A program made the position numbers and the translations under genes. Shown piece by piece: positions 1 to 8,499 of a stretch of 64,000 nucleotides of DNA (the stretch's first letter is position 1; each line of letters starts with the position of its first letter). A model generated the notes under the pieces. The model searched no databases. It saw only the letters and a list, made by a program, of their open reading frames with translations, and had not been told where the DNA came from. Origin of the DNA: an uncultured Prevotella sp. (GTDB taxonomy: Bacteria > Bacteroidota > Bacteroidia > Bacteroidales > Bacteroidaceae); assembly GCA_905233245.1 (NCBI GenBank), contig CAJODK010000001.1, forward strand, positions 124,001 through 188,000. The letters are read 5' to 3'.

Positions 1-74
1 TAGTTGCTGTAATCTGCCGCTGAAATCGTAGCAGCGGAGAGTAGTAATACTAATGATAATAAGTAGTGTTTCAT
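1..74 (-). CDS. N-terminus of a secreted protein, cut by the window edge
   Basis: Reading leftward from the ATG at 74-72, 24 codons remain before the edge. They encode a typical Sec signal peptide: Met-Lys-His, a Leu/Val-rich core (LLSLVLLL) and a small-residue stretch ending Ala-Thr-Ile-Ser-Ala-Ala, with cleavage likely just before Asp-Tyr-Ser. A good Bacteroidota promoter lies about 40 bp upstream (110-140), which supports this start. Nothing of the mature protein is visible, so no function can be given; it is probably periplasmic or outer membrane. Confidence 0.7.
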   Translation of the reverse strand, partial: MKHYLLSLVLLLSAATISAADYSN

Positions 75-109
75 CTATTTTTTCTCTTGTTTAGTTAGTA
101 TTCATCATG

Positions 110-140
110 CAAAGTTACATATTTTTTTCAAAAAAACAAA
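110..140 (-). promoter_or_regulatory. Bacteroidota promoter for the leftward partial gene
   Basis: On the minus strand TTTG (140-137) is followed after 19 bp by TAACTTTG (117-110), matching the -33 TTTG / -7 TAnnTTTG consensus with ideal spacing. The start codon at 74 lies about 35 bp downstream. Confidence 0.65.
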
Positions 141-163
141 TTTTTACATAAAAAATCTGCATT

Positions 164-1336
164 TTATTCTAAATATATAAGGTCACTGAGTACATCGTCA
201 CTGATATAGAGTCCTTCGCGGGTGAGGTGCAGACGACCGTCATCGATGGCTAGATAACCATGCTGAATGCCCTCTTGGGAGGTTTGCAGTAGATAGCTGC
301 GGAAGGGTTCGGAGAGGGCATCTATAGCTATTCCTTCACGTGTGCGTAATGCTGTAGTAATAAGGTCGTTGTAGTGCTTTGACTCATCAATAGGTTCAAA
401 GGTCAAAGGTTGAGGGTCAAAGGTCGAAGGTCTAAGGTCTGAGGTCAAAAGTGTTATATAATCCTTCAGACTATCTGGATTCCAGGAGCGGGTGGTGAGG
501 TCGTAGGAGTGAGCGGAGGCTCCGAGTCCGAGGTATGGGATGTCGCGCCAGTAGTTGGAATTGTGAACGGAACGTCGGCCTGGCAGTGCGAAATTGGATA
601 TCTCATAGTGCTCGTAGCCTGCTGCGGTAAGGGTGTCGATGAGGGTGTAGTACATGGAGCGGGAAGTCTCTTCGTCTATCTCAGAGACCTTACCGTCGAG
701 GAGCATGCGATGGAGCGGGGTGCCTTCCTCGTACATGAGGGAGTAGGCAGAGATGTGCTCAGGACGCAGGGCGAGGGCGCTACGGAGGTCAGTGAGCCAG
801 TCGGAGAGTGTCTCGTCAGGGAAACCGAACATGAGGTCGATGCTTATATTGCTGATGCCTCCTTCACGTAGCATCTGAACGGCAGGAGCTATCTGCGATG
901 AATGGTGACGACGGCGGAGGAAGTGCAGCCTGTCGTCGGAGAAGCTCTGCACGCCCATAGACACTCTGTTGACACCCAGCGCTCTCATCTCGCTGACGAG
1001 AGTAGGGGTGATGTCGTCGGGATTGCACTCCATAGTGAATTCCTCGATTTTATCGATGTCGATGGAGAATTCCTCGCAGATGGTGTCGACGATGTCACGC
1101 AATAGCGGCATGGGGAACAGCGAGGGTGTACCGCCACCGAAGTAGAAGGTTTTAATGGAGGTAAAGTGGAGGTAATGGGAAGGTAATGAGGAGAAGAAGT
1201 TGCGACGAGAGTGAATCTCCGCTTTGACCGCCTCGGCATACTGCCGGAAGAGGGACTCCTGGCCCACGGTGGAGTAGAAACCGCAGTAGATGCAACGGCT
1301 GGCGCAGAAGGGAATATGCAGGTAGATGCCAGCCAT
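164..1336 (-). CDS. hemW: HemW-type radical SAM protein
   Basis: 390 residues, usual length for HemW (heme chaperone, formerly called oxygen-independent coproporphyrinogen oxidase-like). The radical SAM cluster motif is Cys11-x3-Cys15-x2-Cys18 directly after a YLHIPF start, followed by the GGGTPS SAM-binding motif at 67-72. HemW binds heme and a 4Fe-4S cluster and is thought to deliver heme to respiratory proteins; it does not carry the HemN oxidase activity. A low-complexity segment at about residues 295-316 is encoded by a heptamer array (391-453) and looks like an insertion in a surface loop of the C-terminal region. The start is four bases downstream of the DUF3078 gene's stop, so the two are probably co-transcribed. 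Confidence 0.9.
   Translation of the reverse strand: MAGIYLHIPFCASRCIYCGFYSTVGQESLFRQYAEAVKAEIHSRRNFFSSLPSHYLHFTSIKTFYFGGGTPSLFPMPLLRDIVDTICEEFSIDIDKIEEFTMECNPDDITPTLVSEMRALGVNRVSMGVQSFSDDRLHFLRRRHHSSQIAPAVQMLREGGISNISIDLMFGFPDETLSDWLTDLRSALALRPEHISAYSLMYEEGTPLHRMLLDGKVSEIDEETSRSMYYTLIDTLTAAGYEHYEISNFALPGRRSVHNSNYWRDIPYLGLGASAHSYDLTTRSWNPDSLKDYITLLTSDLRPSTFDPQPLTFEPIDESKHYNDLITTALRTREGIAIDALSEPFRSYLLQTSQEGIQHGYLAIDDGRLHLTREGLYISDDVLSDLIYLE
391..453. repeat. Heptamer array inside hemW
   Basis: Nine consecutive 7-bp units on the plus strand, variants of NAAGGTC: TAGGTTC, AAAGGTC, AAAGGTT, GAGGGTC, AAAGGTC, GAAGGTC, TAAGGTC, TGAGGTC, AAAAGTG. In the hemW frame it reads Leu-Arg-Pro-Ser-Thr-Phe-Asp-Pro-Gln-Pro-Leu-Thr-Phe-Glu-Pro. 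The same unit recurs at 4824, 22907 and 25057. Confidence 0.9.
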
Positions 1337-1340
1337 AGGG

Positions 1341-2477
1341 CTACATGGAGTAAGCGAAACCGACGGAGAGGTATTCCTTCAACTGCCAGAGGGTAGAGGT
1401 CGTCTTGCTGACGGAGTCGTCGAAACGTGGGTAGATGAAGAGATTGGCGGAGATGTAGCGATTAAACTGGAATGTGAGGGTATTCTCCCACTCCAGGAGC
1501 GTATTCTTATAGGTAGTATAGATATAGAAGCGCGTCTGCCACTTGAAATTGTCGAACGGTTTCCATGTCACCTCAGCATTAATCAGCGAACCGAAGTCAT
1601 TGCGCGTATGCTTGCCTTCATCGACACCGAAACGGGTCTCGAGGTCAGCACGGTCAATATACGTCAGACGGTAAGAGAAAGGAGCGAAGAGGATATTGCC
1701 GGTGAGTTTCTTTTGCAGTGCCTCCACTACGTAGTTCATACCGAGTGAGATATTGAGATTGAATGGCGACATAAAGTCAGAATAGACGGTTTTATCGTTG
1801 TTCTTCAGACCTTTGGTAAACTGCGTATTGGCGATGAGCTGGGCAGCATAGTACCACCGCTTGTGGGCCCGCAAAGAGAACTGCGTGGTATAGCGTATGA
1901 GGTCCTCGTTGGTCTTGAAATTGTTGACGGTGTCAGCATCGGTGCTTTGGAAACCCAGTTTGAGTTCGAGTTTATTGTCCCACTTGACGCGCTGCTTGTT
2001 GTTGTAGTTGTACTGCAAGACCACTGCTCCGAGCATGGAATAGGTGGAGTTGCCCGACTTGTACCAGTTGGGGGAGATATAGTTCTGCATAAACTGCAGG
2101 CTGTAGTCGCCTGAGAATGTCCAGAAATGCGGTTTGGAAACATAGAGGTTGACCTCCTCGAGGGGCTCGTCGATGGTACGCGGCACCTCACGCACCACGG
2201 GGAGTTCAGTCTTGGTCAAAGACTCTGCAGACGGCAGTGATGGTTCCTCCTGCTGTGACTCCGTGGCAGGCGCGACTGACTGCGGCGAACGCAGATATGA
2301 GTCCATCGTGACACGGTCAGAGAGCGACAGAGAGTCTGCATCAAGACTGAATACACGACGGGTGACACCACGGTCGTAATGCTGGGGTAGGGTGAGGATG
2401 CTGCCTGCATTATCCTGAGCAAAGGCAGAGGTAAGAAAAACAGCAATAATTAGTGTAAAAATATATCTGTATTTCAT
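1341..2477 (-). CDS. DUF3078 family outer-membrane protein
   Basis: With the start at 2477 the protein has 378 residues and a clear signal peptide (KYRYIFTLIIAVFLTSAFA, then QD). A start 8 codons earlier would lie at or before the predicted transcription start (promoter 2499-2506), so the internal Met is preferred. About 120 Ser/Pro/Glu-rich residues are followed by alternating aromatic/polar beta strands and an aromatic C-terminus (VGFAYSM), fitting a membrane barrel. The pattern (ISPNWYKSGNS, KLGFQST, then FYIYTTYKN) is what I recall for DUF3078, a Bacteroidota family of unknown role. It is divergent from the serine acetyltransferase gene. Confidence 0.75.
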   Translation of the reverse strand: MKYRYIFTLIIAVFLTSAFAQDNAGSILTLPQHYDRGVTRRVFSLDADSLSLSDRVTMDSYLRSPQSVAPATESQQEEPSLPSAESLTKTELPVVREVPRTIDEPLEEVNLYVSKPHFWTFSGDYSLQFMQNYISPNWYKSGNSTYSMLGAVVLQYNYNNKQRVKWDNKLELKLGFQSTDADTVNNFKTNEDLIRYTTQFSLRAHKRWYYAAQLIANTQFTKGLKNNDKTVYSDFMSPFNLNISLGMNYVVEALQKKLTGNILFAPFSYRLTYIDRADLETRFGVDEGKHTRNDFGSLINAEVTWKPFDNFKWQTRFYIYTTYKNTLLEWENTLTFQFNRYISANLFIYPRFDDSVSKTTSTLWQLKEYLSVGFAYSM

Positions 2478-2498
2478 ATTTATGGTCTTTATCGGCTG

Positions 2499-2506
2499 CA
2501 AATTTA
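2499..2506 (-). promoter_or_regulatory. -7 element for the DUF3078-hemW pair
   Basis: TAAATTTG on the minus strand (TAnnTTTG). The -33 position has only a weak match. Transcription would begin near 2494, which makes the Met at 2477 the first usable start. Confidence 0.45.
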
Positions 2507-2531
2507 CAAAAAAAACGTCAAATAACGAAAA

Positions 2532-2561
2532 TTCTTAATTCTTAATTCTTAATTCTTAATT
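2532..2561. repeat. Heptamer array TTCTTAA x4
   Basis: Four perfect copies of TTCTTAA plus two bases, in the divergent spacer just upstream of the cysE -7 element. Confidence 0.9.
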
Positions 2562-2569
2562 AAAAGTTG

Positions 2570-2577
2570 TACCTTTG
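2570..2577 (+). promoter_or_regulatory. -7 element for cysE
   Basis: TACCTTTG, 27 bp before the ATG at 2605. The -33 region falls in the TTCTTAA array and has no TTTG at the expected spacing. Confidence 0.6.
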
Positions 2578-2604
2578 TAGCTCAATTGCATAAAAAAGAA
2601 CGAA

Positions 2605-3513
2605 ATGAAAATAAATGACGTAGTAAAGGAATTGAGTTCGGATGAGAGTCTGGAGAAAGTCTTTCACCAAGTGCATGCCGGTGTGCCCCTGCCATCCAAT
2701 GATGCGCTGAGAGAGATCGTGACCATCACTCGCGAGATACTCTTCCCCGGATATTTCGGTCAGTCGAAGGTGATGACCGACAGCATAGCATTCCACCTAG
2801 GAGTAAACATAGAGAAACTGTACCGACTGCTGAAGAAGCAGGTGATGGCAGGGCTGTGCTTCGGGATAACGCCATGCGACGACAATTTCTGCATAGAAGA
2901 GACAAAGAAACGTGCAGTAGCCATCACAGAGGAAGTGATAGCCAAACTACCTGAAATACGCAAGATACTGGCTACCGACGTGGAGGCAGCATTCAACGGT
3001 GACCCCGCAGCAACGAGCTACGGAGAGATAATAGCATGCTATCCCGTCATCAGGACACTGTCCAACTACCGTCTGGCACATGAACTGCATCTGCAGGGCG
3101 TGCCACTCATACCACGAATGATAACGGAACTGGCACACTCAGAGACGGGCATCGACATACACCCAGAGGCAGAGATAGGCCATCACTTCACCATAGACCA
3201 CGGCACCGGCGTAGTGATAGGTGCTACGTGTATCATAGGCAATAACGTGAAACTCTATCAGGGTGTGACACTCGGCGCGCTGAGTTTTCCTCTGGACAAG
3301 GACGGCAACCCTATCAAGGGCATAGCACGCCACCCTATACTGGAGGACAACGTGATAGTGTATAGTAACGCCACTATACTGGGACGCATCACCATAGGAA
3401 AAGGCAGCGTGATAGGTGCCAACAAATGGGTGACGGAAAGCGTTGCGACAGGAAGCAAGATTTACAAGAACTTGAAAATTCAAAACGGTTTTGAAAACGG
3501 AAATGGAATTTGA
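2605..3513 (+). CDS. cysE: Serine O-acetyltransferase
   Basis: 302 residues of the EpsC-like form of serine acetyltransferase, which makes O-acetylserine from serine and acetyl-CoA as the first step of cysteine synthesis. An N-terminal helical domain of about 170 residues precedes left-handed beta-helix hexapeptide repeats starting near HPEAEIGHHFTIDHGTG; the two histidines and Asp of this stretch match the active-site region. It is followed by the long loop (LDKDGNPIKGIARHP) and further repeats (VIVYSNATILGRITIGKG). Expressed from its own promoter and probably leading the plus-strand operon, since the methyltransferase gene starts inside its 3' end. Confidence 0.92.
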   Translation: MKINDVVKELSSDESLEKVFHQVHAGVPLPSNDALREIVTITREILFPGYFGQSKVMTDSIAFHLGVNIEKLYRLLKKQVMAGLCFGITPCDDNFCIEETKKRAVAITEEVIAKLPEIRKILATDVEAAFNGDPAATSYGEIIACYPVIRTLSNYRLAHELHLQGVPLIPRMITELAHSETGIDIHPEAEIGHHFTIDHGTGVVIGATCIIGNNVKLYQGVTLGALSFPLDKDGNPIKGIARHPILEDNVIVYSNATILGRITIGKGSVIGANKWVTESVATGSKIYKNLKIQNGFENGNGI

Positions 3514-4966
3514 AATGGTAGCCAAGACCTTCATGGGTCTTGAAGATATACTGGCAGAGGAACTGACGGCACTCGGTGCCAAAGACGTGGTGAAGGGATG
3601 CCGCGTGGTAACCTTCAGAGGCGACAAGGCACTGATGTACAGGGCAAACTTCGCCCTGAGAACCGCCATCCGCGTGCTGAAACCTATAAAGCACTTCATA
3701 GCAAAATCAGCTGACGAGGTGTATGACAAAATAAAGGAGATAGACTGGCAGGAGTACATCGGCGAGGGCAAGACCTTCACGGTGGACTCTGTCGTTTATA
3801 GCGAGACATTCTCCAACTCACGATTCGTAACCTACAAGGTGAAGGACGCCATAGTGGACCAGTTCAGGGAGAGGACAGGACAGAGACCAAACATATCGGT
3901 GAGCGACCCAGACGTGAGACTCAATGTGCACATACACGGAGAGGAAGCCACACTGAGCCTGGACTCCAGCGGAGAGTCGCTGCACAGACGAGGATACCGT
4001 CAGGAGGCTGTGGAAGCCCCACTTAACGAGGTGCTGGCAGCAGGTATGATACTCATGACGGGATGGAGAGGAGAGACTGACTTCATAGATCCTATGTGCG
4101 GTTCGGGCACACTACCCATCGAGGCGGCACTGATAGCCTGCAATATTGCTCCCGGCGTATTCAGAAAGGAGTATGCCTTCGAGAAATGGGCTGACTTTGA
4201 TGCAGACCTCTTTGACGAGATATACAACGATGACTCACAGGAGAAGGAATTCGAGCACCATGTATATGGCTACGACATCGACTTCAAGGCTGTCAACATA
4301 GCCACTGCAAACGTCAAGGCAGCAGGACTGACGAAGCATGTCACGATAGCACAGCAGGACTTCAAGGATTTTCAGGGTACCAAGGAGCCTGCCATCATAG
4401 TGACCAATCCACCATACGGTGAACGTATCTCTACACACAATCTGCTGGAGACCTACAAGATGATAGGCGAAAGACTGAAGCACGCTTTCAAGGAGGGCGA
4501 CGCATGGGTGCTGTCGTACAAGGAAGAATGCTTCCAGCAGATAGGCCTGAAGACCAGCGTAAAGGTGCCACTGTACAACGGTTCGCTGGAATGCGAATTC
4601 AGAAAGTACCAGATGTTCAGTGGCAAACTGAAGGAATTCCGCGAAGAGGGCGGCATAGTAAAGACCGAGGAAGAGAAAAGACAGATGGCCGAGAAACGCC
4701 GTTCGTGGAAGAAACGCGAATACGAGAAACAGCAAGAGGAACTTATCAATAACGAGGAGGCAGACATTCTGAACTTCAACTTCACATCGTTGGAGAAGGA
4801 GAGGGCCAAAAGGAAGAAGGACGAAGGTCGATGGTCAAAGGACAAAGGTCAAAGGGATAGGTTCGAGGGACGTGGAAGAACGAGAGCTGAAAGACAGAAT
4901 GAACGTAAGAATTTCTTTAATCGCAATAATACTCACGGTCATGGGTATGGCAAGGGCGGAGAATAA
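3491..4966 (+). CDS. THUMP-domain rRNA methyltransferase, RlmL-like
   Basis: 491 residues. The N-terminal part (FMGLEDILAEELTALGA) and the following about 100 residues fit the ferredoxin-like/THUMP RNA-binding module; a Rossmann methyltransferase follows with the SAM loop DPMCGSGT starting at residue 200 and the catalytic NPPYGE starting at 306. This matches the RlmL half of E. coli RlmKL, which makes m2G2445 in 23S rRNA; no RlmK half is present. The last 110 residues are a Lys/Arg/Glu-rich tail, probably RNA binding and disordered, part of it written by a heptamer array (4824-4865). It overlaps cysE by 23 bp, and Met5 (3503) is an alternative start. Confidence 0.85.
   Translation: MKTEMEFEMVAKTFMGLEDILAEELTALGAKDVVKGCRVVTFRGDKALMYRANFALRTAIRVLKPIKHFIAKSADEVYDKIKEIDWQEYIGEGKTFTVDSVVYSETFSNSRFVTYKVKDAIVDQFRERTGQRPNISVSDPDVRLNVHIHGEEATLSLDSSGESLHRRGYRQEAVEAPLNEVLAAGMILMTGWRGETDFIDPMCGSGTLPIEAALIACNIAPGVFRKEYAFEKWADFDADLFDEIYNDDSQEKEFEHHVYGYDIDFKAVNIATANVKAAGLTKHVTIAQQDFKDFQGTKEPAIIVTNPPYGERISTHNLLETYKMIGERLKHAFKEGDAWVLSYKEECFQQIGLKTSVKVPLYNGSLECEFRKYQMFSGKLKEFREEGGIVKTEEEKRQMAEKRRSWKKREYEKQQEELINNEEADILNFNFTSLEKERAKRKKDEGRWSKDKGQRDRFEGRGRTRAERQNERKNFFNRNNTHGHGYGKGGE
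4824..4865. repeat. Heptamer array inside the RlmL-like gene
   Basis: Six 7-bp units related to AAGGTCN (AAGGTCG, ATGGTCA, AAGGACA, AAGGTCA, AAGGGAT, AGGTTCG). They encode part of the charged tail. The next gene's alternative GTG start (4872) and its ATG (4899) follow at once. Confidence 0.85.
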
Positions 4967-6758
4967 TCCCCTGAGCTATAAGACCATCATACCACAGAAG
5001 AAAACTCTGTGGTGGGACGGCACGACCCTGGTGGATGCCGATGAGAGAAAGCCTGCAGAAGAATTTCCCAAGGTCATCAGCCGAGACCATAACATATTTT
5101 TAAACAACCAACCCATTACCACGGATGGAAATCGGGAGGTGGTGTACGGAGAGAGCGTGCACCGCAATGAATTCGGCATCAGTAGCGGAATCTTCATGTC
5201 GCCAAGCAAGAAACGATTTGCATTCTACAAGATGGACCAGTCGATGGTGCAGGACTACCCTCTGGTCAATACATTTGAGAGAGAGGCTAAACTGACACCA
5301 GAGAAGTACCCTATGGCAGGTATGACTAGCCATAAGGTGTGGGTGGGTATCTACGACATAGAGAGCAAGGCTACTACATGGCTGAACCTCGGAGACGTGA
5401 CAGACCGCTATTTCACCAATATAGCATGGGCACCAGACGAGGAGAGCCTGTACCTCATAGAACTCAACAGGGCACAGAACCACGCCACATTGGACCGCTA
5501 CTCTGTGAAGGACGGCAAGAAGATTGCTACTCTCTACGAAGAGACGGACGAGAAATACGTGGAACCACAGCATCCTGTGAGTTTTCTGCCGTGGGACAAG
5601 GAGAAATTCCTCATGTGGAGCAGGAAGGACGGATACTGGCATCTCTACCTGATGAACACCAAGGGGAAGATACTCAAGCAGGTGACCAAGGGAGAGTATG
5701 AGGTACTGGAACTGATAGGCTACTGCCCAGAGACAAAGAGCGTAATAATACGCAGCAACGAATTGTCACCCTTGCAGAGCAACCTCTTTGCCATAAGTCT
5801 CAGGACTGGCAAGAAACGACTGCTGGACAACGGAGTAGGGGTGCACTACGGCACTCTGTCAGAGGACGGTACGATGCTACTCGACACATACTCCACTCCC
5901 GATGAACCAAGGGTGTACAACACCATCAACACCGTAAGGGGAGAGACGAAGGAATACTATCGTTCGCCAGACCCGATGGAGGGCGAGACGGTGCCTACAT
6001 ACAAGATGGGGACACTGAAGGCTGCTGACGGAGTGACTGACCTGTACTACAGAATGGTGTTGCCACCCGACTTTGACGAGAAGAAGAAGTACCCTACCGT
6101 GGTGTATGTCTATGGCGGACCACATGCTCATAACGTAGAGGCATCATGGCACTGGAATTCGCGTCACTGGGAAACCTACATGGCAAAGAAGGGATATGTA
6201 ATCTTCGTGTTGGACAATCGCGGTTCGGAGCACAGAGGAAAGGCATTCGAACAGGTGACCTTCCACCGACTCGGTCAGGTTGAGATGCAAGACCAGATGA
6301 AGGGCGTGGAGTATCTCAGGACACTGCCATACGTAGATAAAGAGAGAATGGGAGTGCACGGATGGAGTTTCGGAGGATTCATGACCATCAGTATGATGAC
6401 CCAATATCCTGATGTCTTCAAGGTAGGTGTAGCAGGCGGTGCAGTAATAGACTGGAAATGGTACGAGGTAATGTATGGTGAGCGCTATATGGGTACACCA
6501 GAGAATAATCCCGAGGGATACAGCGAGACATCACTGCTCAGCAAGGCCAAGAACCTCGACGGAAACCTGCTGATAATAACGGGAAGCAATGACCCTGTGG
6601 TGGTGCCGCAACACTCCCTGCAATTCATCAACGAATGTAATAAGGCTGGAAAATACCCCGACTTCTACGTCTATCCAGGCGAGGGACATAATATGAAGGG
6701 GGATATGCACATACATCTGTACGAAAAAATAACAAAATATTTTGAAGATAAACTATGA
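4899..6758 (+). CDS. S9 family dipeptidyl peptidase (DPP IV-like)
   Basis: 619 residues from the ATG at 4899, chosen because it begins a standard signal peptide ([20 protein letters not shown]); an in-frame GTG at 4872 would add nine charged residues before it. A beta-propeller region covers roughly residues 40-380, then an alpha/beta hydrolase with Ser490 (GWSFGGF), Asp565 (SNDPVVVP) and His597 (GEGHN) as catalytic triad. The family cleaves X-Pro or X-Ala dipeptides from peptide N-termini in the periplasm, fitting the peptide-based metabolism of Prevotella. The gene overlaps the methyltransferase by 68 bp, and its stop overlaps purD's ATG. Confidence 0.88.
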   Translation: MNVRISLIAIILTVMGMARAENNPLSYKTIIPQKKTLWWDGTTLVDADERKPAEEFPKVISRDHNIFLNNQPITTDGNREVVYGESVHRNEFGISSGIFMSPSKKRFAFYKMDQSMVQDYPLVNTFEREAKLTPEKYPMAGMTSHKVWVGIYDIESKATTWLNLGDVTDRYFTNIAWAPDEESLYLIELNRAQNHATLDRYSVKDGKKIATLYEETDEKYVEPQHPVSFLPWDKEKFLMWSRKDGYWHLYLMNTKGKILKQVTKGEYEVLELIGYCPETKSVIIRSNELSPLQSNLFAISLRTGKKRLLDNGVGVHYGTLSEDGTMLLDTYSTPDEPRVYNTINTVRGETKEYYRSPDPMEGETVPTYKMGTLKAADGVTDLYYRMVLPPDFDEKKKYPTVVYVYGGPHAHNVEASWHWNSRHWETYMAKKGYVIFVLDNRGSEHRGKAFEQVTFHRLGQVEMQDQMKGVEYLRTLPYVDKERMGVHGWSFGGFMTISMMTQYPDVFKVGVAGGAVIDWKWYEVMYGERYMGTPENNPEGYSETSLLSKAKNLDGNLLIITGSNDPVVVPQHSLQFINECNKAGKYPDFYVYPGEGHNMKGDMHIHLYEKITKYFEDKL

Positions 6759-8017
6759 ACATTTTACTGTTAGGCTCAGGCGGCAGAGAGCACGCCATGG
6801 CATGGAAAATAGCTCAGAGTGAGAAGTGTGACACCCTCTATATCGCACCAGGCAATGCCGGTACTGACGGCGTGGGTGGCAAGGGTAAGAACGTCAATAT
6901 GAAGGCTGATGACTTCGAGGCTATCAAGGAGTTTGTAAAGCAGAATGACGTGAAGATGATAGTAGTAGGCCCAGAAGACCCACTAGTGAAGGGCGTCTAT
7001 GACGAACTGAATCCTATAGTGCCCGTAATAGGCCCTTCCAAGGCAGGTGCCGTGCTGGAGGGTTCGAAGGACTTTGCCAAGGCCTTCATGAAGCGTCACA
7101 ATATCCCGACAGCAGCATACGAGACATTCGATGGCGAGCATCTGGAGGAGGGACTGAAATTCCTCGAGACGCTGAAGGCACCATACGTGCTGAAGGCAGA
7201 CGGACTATGTGCCGGCAAGGGTGTGCTGATACTCGACACACTAGAGGAGGCAAAAAAGGAACTTAAGGAGATGCTCGGCGGTATGTTTGGCAATGCCTCC
7301 AGCCGCGTAGTCATCGAGGAGTTCCTCTCAGGCATAGAGTGCTCAGTATTCGTGCTGACCGACGGCAAGAACTACAAGATACTCCCTGAGGCAAAAGACT
7401 ATAAGCGCATCGGTGAGGGCGATACTGGTCTGAATACCGGTGGTATGGGTTCGGTGACTCCTGTGCCTTTCGCTACTAAGGAATGGATGCAGAAGGTAGA
7501 AGAGCGCATCATAAAGCCAACCGTAGAGGGACTGCAAGAGGAGAATATCACCTACAAAGGTTTCATCTTCTTCGGTCTTATCAACGTGGCTGGTGAGCCA
7601 ATGGTGATAGAGTACAACTGTCGTATGGGTGACCCGGAGACAGAGTCTGTGATGCTACGTATCAAGAGCGACCTCGTGGACCTCTTCGAAGGTGTGGCAG
7701 AGGGCCGTCTGGACACAAGGGAGATAGAGTTTGACCCACGTTCCGCTGTCTGCGTGATGATGGTCAGTGGTGGCTATCCTCAGGAGTACAAGAAGGGATT
7801 CCCCATAACTGGTATCGAGGAAGTGGAGGGTTCTATCGTATTCCACAGCGGTACGGCCATGAAGGATGGTCAGGTGGTGACTGCTGGTGGCCGTGTCATC
7901 TGCGTGGTGTCCTATGGCGAGAACAAGGAAGAGGCTCTCAAGAAATCTTTCCAGGAAGCTGAGAAGATAAAGTTTGAGGGTAAGTATAACCGCCGTGACA
8001 TAGGAGCTGACCTTTGA
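6755..8017 (+). CDS. purD: Phosphoribosylamine-glycine ligase
   Basis: 420 residues, full length. PurD joins glycine to phosphoribosylamine with ATP in the second step of purine synthesis. The N-terminal Rossmann part ([15 protein letters not shown]), the GPEDPL motif, the ATP-grasp region ([18 protein letters not shown]) and the metal-binding [10 protein letters not shown] are all intact. ATGA overlap with the peptidase stop indicates translational coupling. purA lies far away in this window on the other strand. Confidence 0.96.
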   Translation: MNILLLGSGGREHAMAWKIAQSEKCDTLYIAPGNAGTDGVGGKGKNVNMKADDFEAIKEFVKQNDVKMIVVGPEDPLVKGVYDELNPIVPVIGPSKAGAVLEGSKDFAKAFMKRHNIPTAAYETFDGEHLEEGLKFLETLKAPYVLKADGLCAGKGVLILDTLEEAKKELKEMLGGMFGNASSRVVIEEFLSGIECSVFVLTDGKNYKILPEAKDYKRIGEGDTGLNTGGMGSVTPVPFATKEWMQKVEERIIKPTVEGLQEENITYKGFIFFGLINVAGEPMVIEYNCRMGDPETESVMLRIKSDLVDLFEGVAEGRLDTREIEFDPRSAVCVMMVSGGYPQEYKKGFPITGIEEVEGSIVFHSGTAMKDGQVVTAGGRVICVVSYGENKEEALKKSFQEAEKIKFEGKYNRRDIGADL

Positions 8018-8478
8018 TAGACTTCTTAGTACAGTTCGGTCCCTTCGGAATGTTTTTGGCAGCATTCCTGGCTGGCAGCTTCTTTCCATTCTCCAGTGAG
8101 GCGGTGATGCTGGCTTTGATGGCTATGGGAGTAGATCCATGGCTGTTGATTATCTACGGTACAGCTGGTAATGTGCTGGGCAGCGTCTTCAATTACTGTA
8201 TAGGCCGAATGGGTAAGGAAGAATGGTTTGAGAAGTACCTGCATGTGAAACCCGAACATATGGACAAAGCACGTCGCTTTATGCGGGGTAGGGGAGCATA
8301 CATGGGATTCTTTGCCTTCATCCCGCTGTTGGGGTCGGCGATTACCATCCTGCTGGGACTGATGCGTGCCAATGTGGTGATTACATTCGCCTCCATCACT
8401 GTAGGTAAGGTGCTGAGATATATCGTCCTCATCTATGGGGCGTACTTCGTAAGTTGGATTATTCATTTGTTTGTATAA
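8014..8478 (+). CDS. YqaA-like (DedA-related) membrane protein
   Basis: 154 residues from a TTG that overlaps the purD stop by 4 bp. Features are an N-terminal amphipathic segment, a conserved acidic site in a membrane segment ([12 protein letters not shown]), a G-rich turn ([17 protein letters not shown]), and two C-terminal membrane segments with GKVLRY. The layout and length match E. coli YqaA, a short relative of the DedA/VTT family of lipid or ion transporters; the function is not established. An ATG at 8050 is a possible alternative start but would cut the first helix. Confidence 0.72.
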   Translation: MIDFLVQFGPFGMFLAAFLAGSFFPFSSEAVMLALMAMGVDPWLLIIYGTAGNVLGSVFNYCIGRMGKEEWFEKYLHVKPEHMDKARRFMRGRGAYMGFFAFIPLLGSAITILLGLMRANVVITFASITVGKVLRYIVLIYGAYFVSWIIHLFV

Positions 8479-8497
8479 AGTTTAAAGTATAAAGTCG
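8477..8497. repeat. Heptamer array filling the spacer after the YqaA-like gene
   Basis: AAAGTTT, AAAGTAT, AAAGTCG: three 7-bp units that start on the last two bases of the stop codon and end two bases before the ATG at 8500. Confidence 0.75.
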
Positions 8498-8499
8498 TA

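Noticed and set aside
2477..2501. Upstream start for the DUF3078 gene
   Set aside because: It would begin at or before the predicted transcription start and put eight residues before a complete signal peptide.
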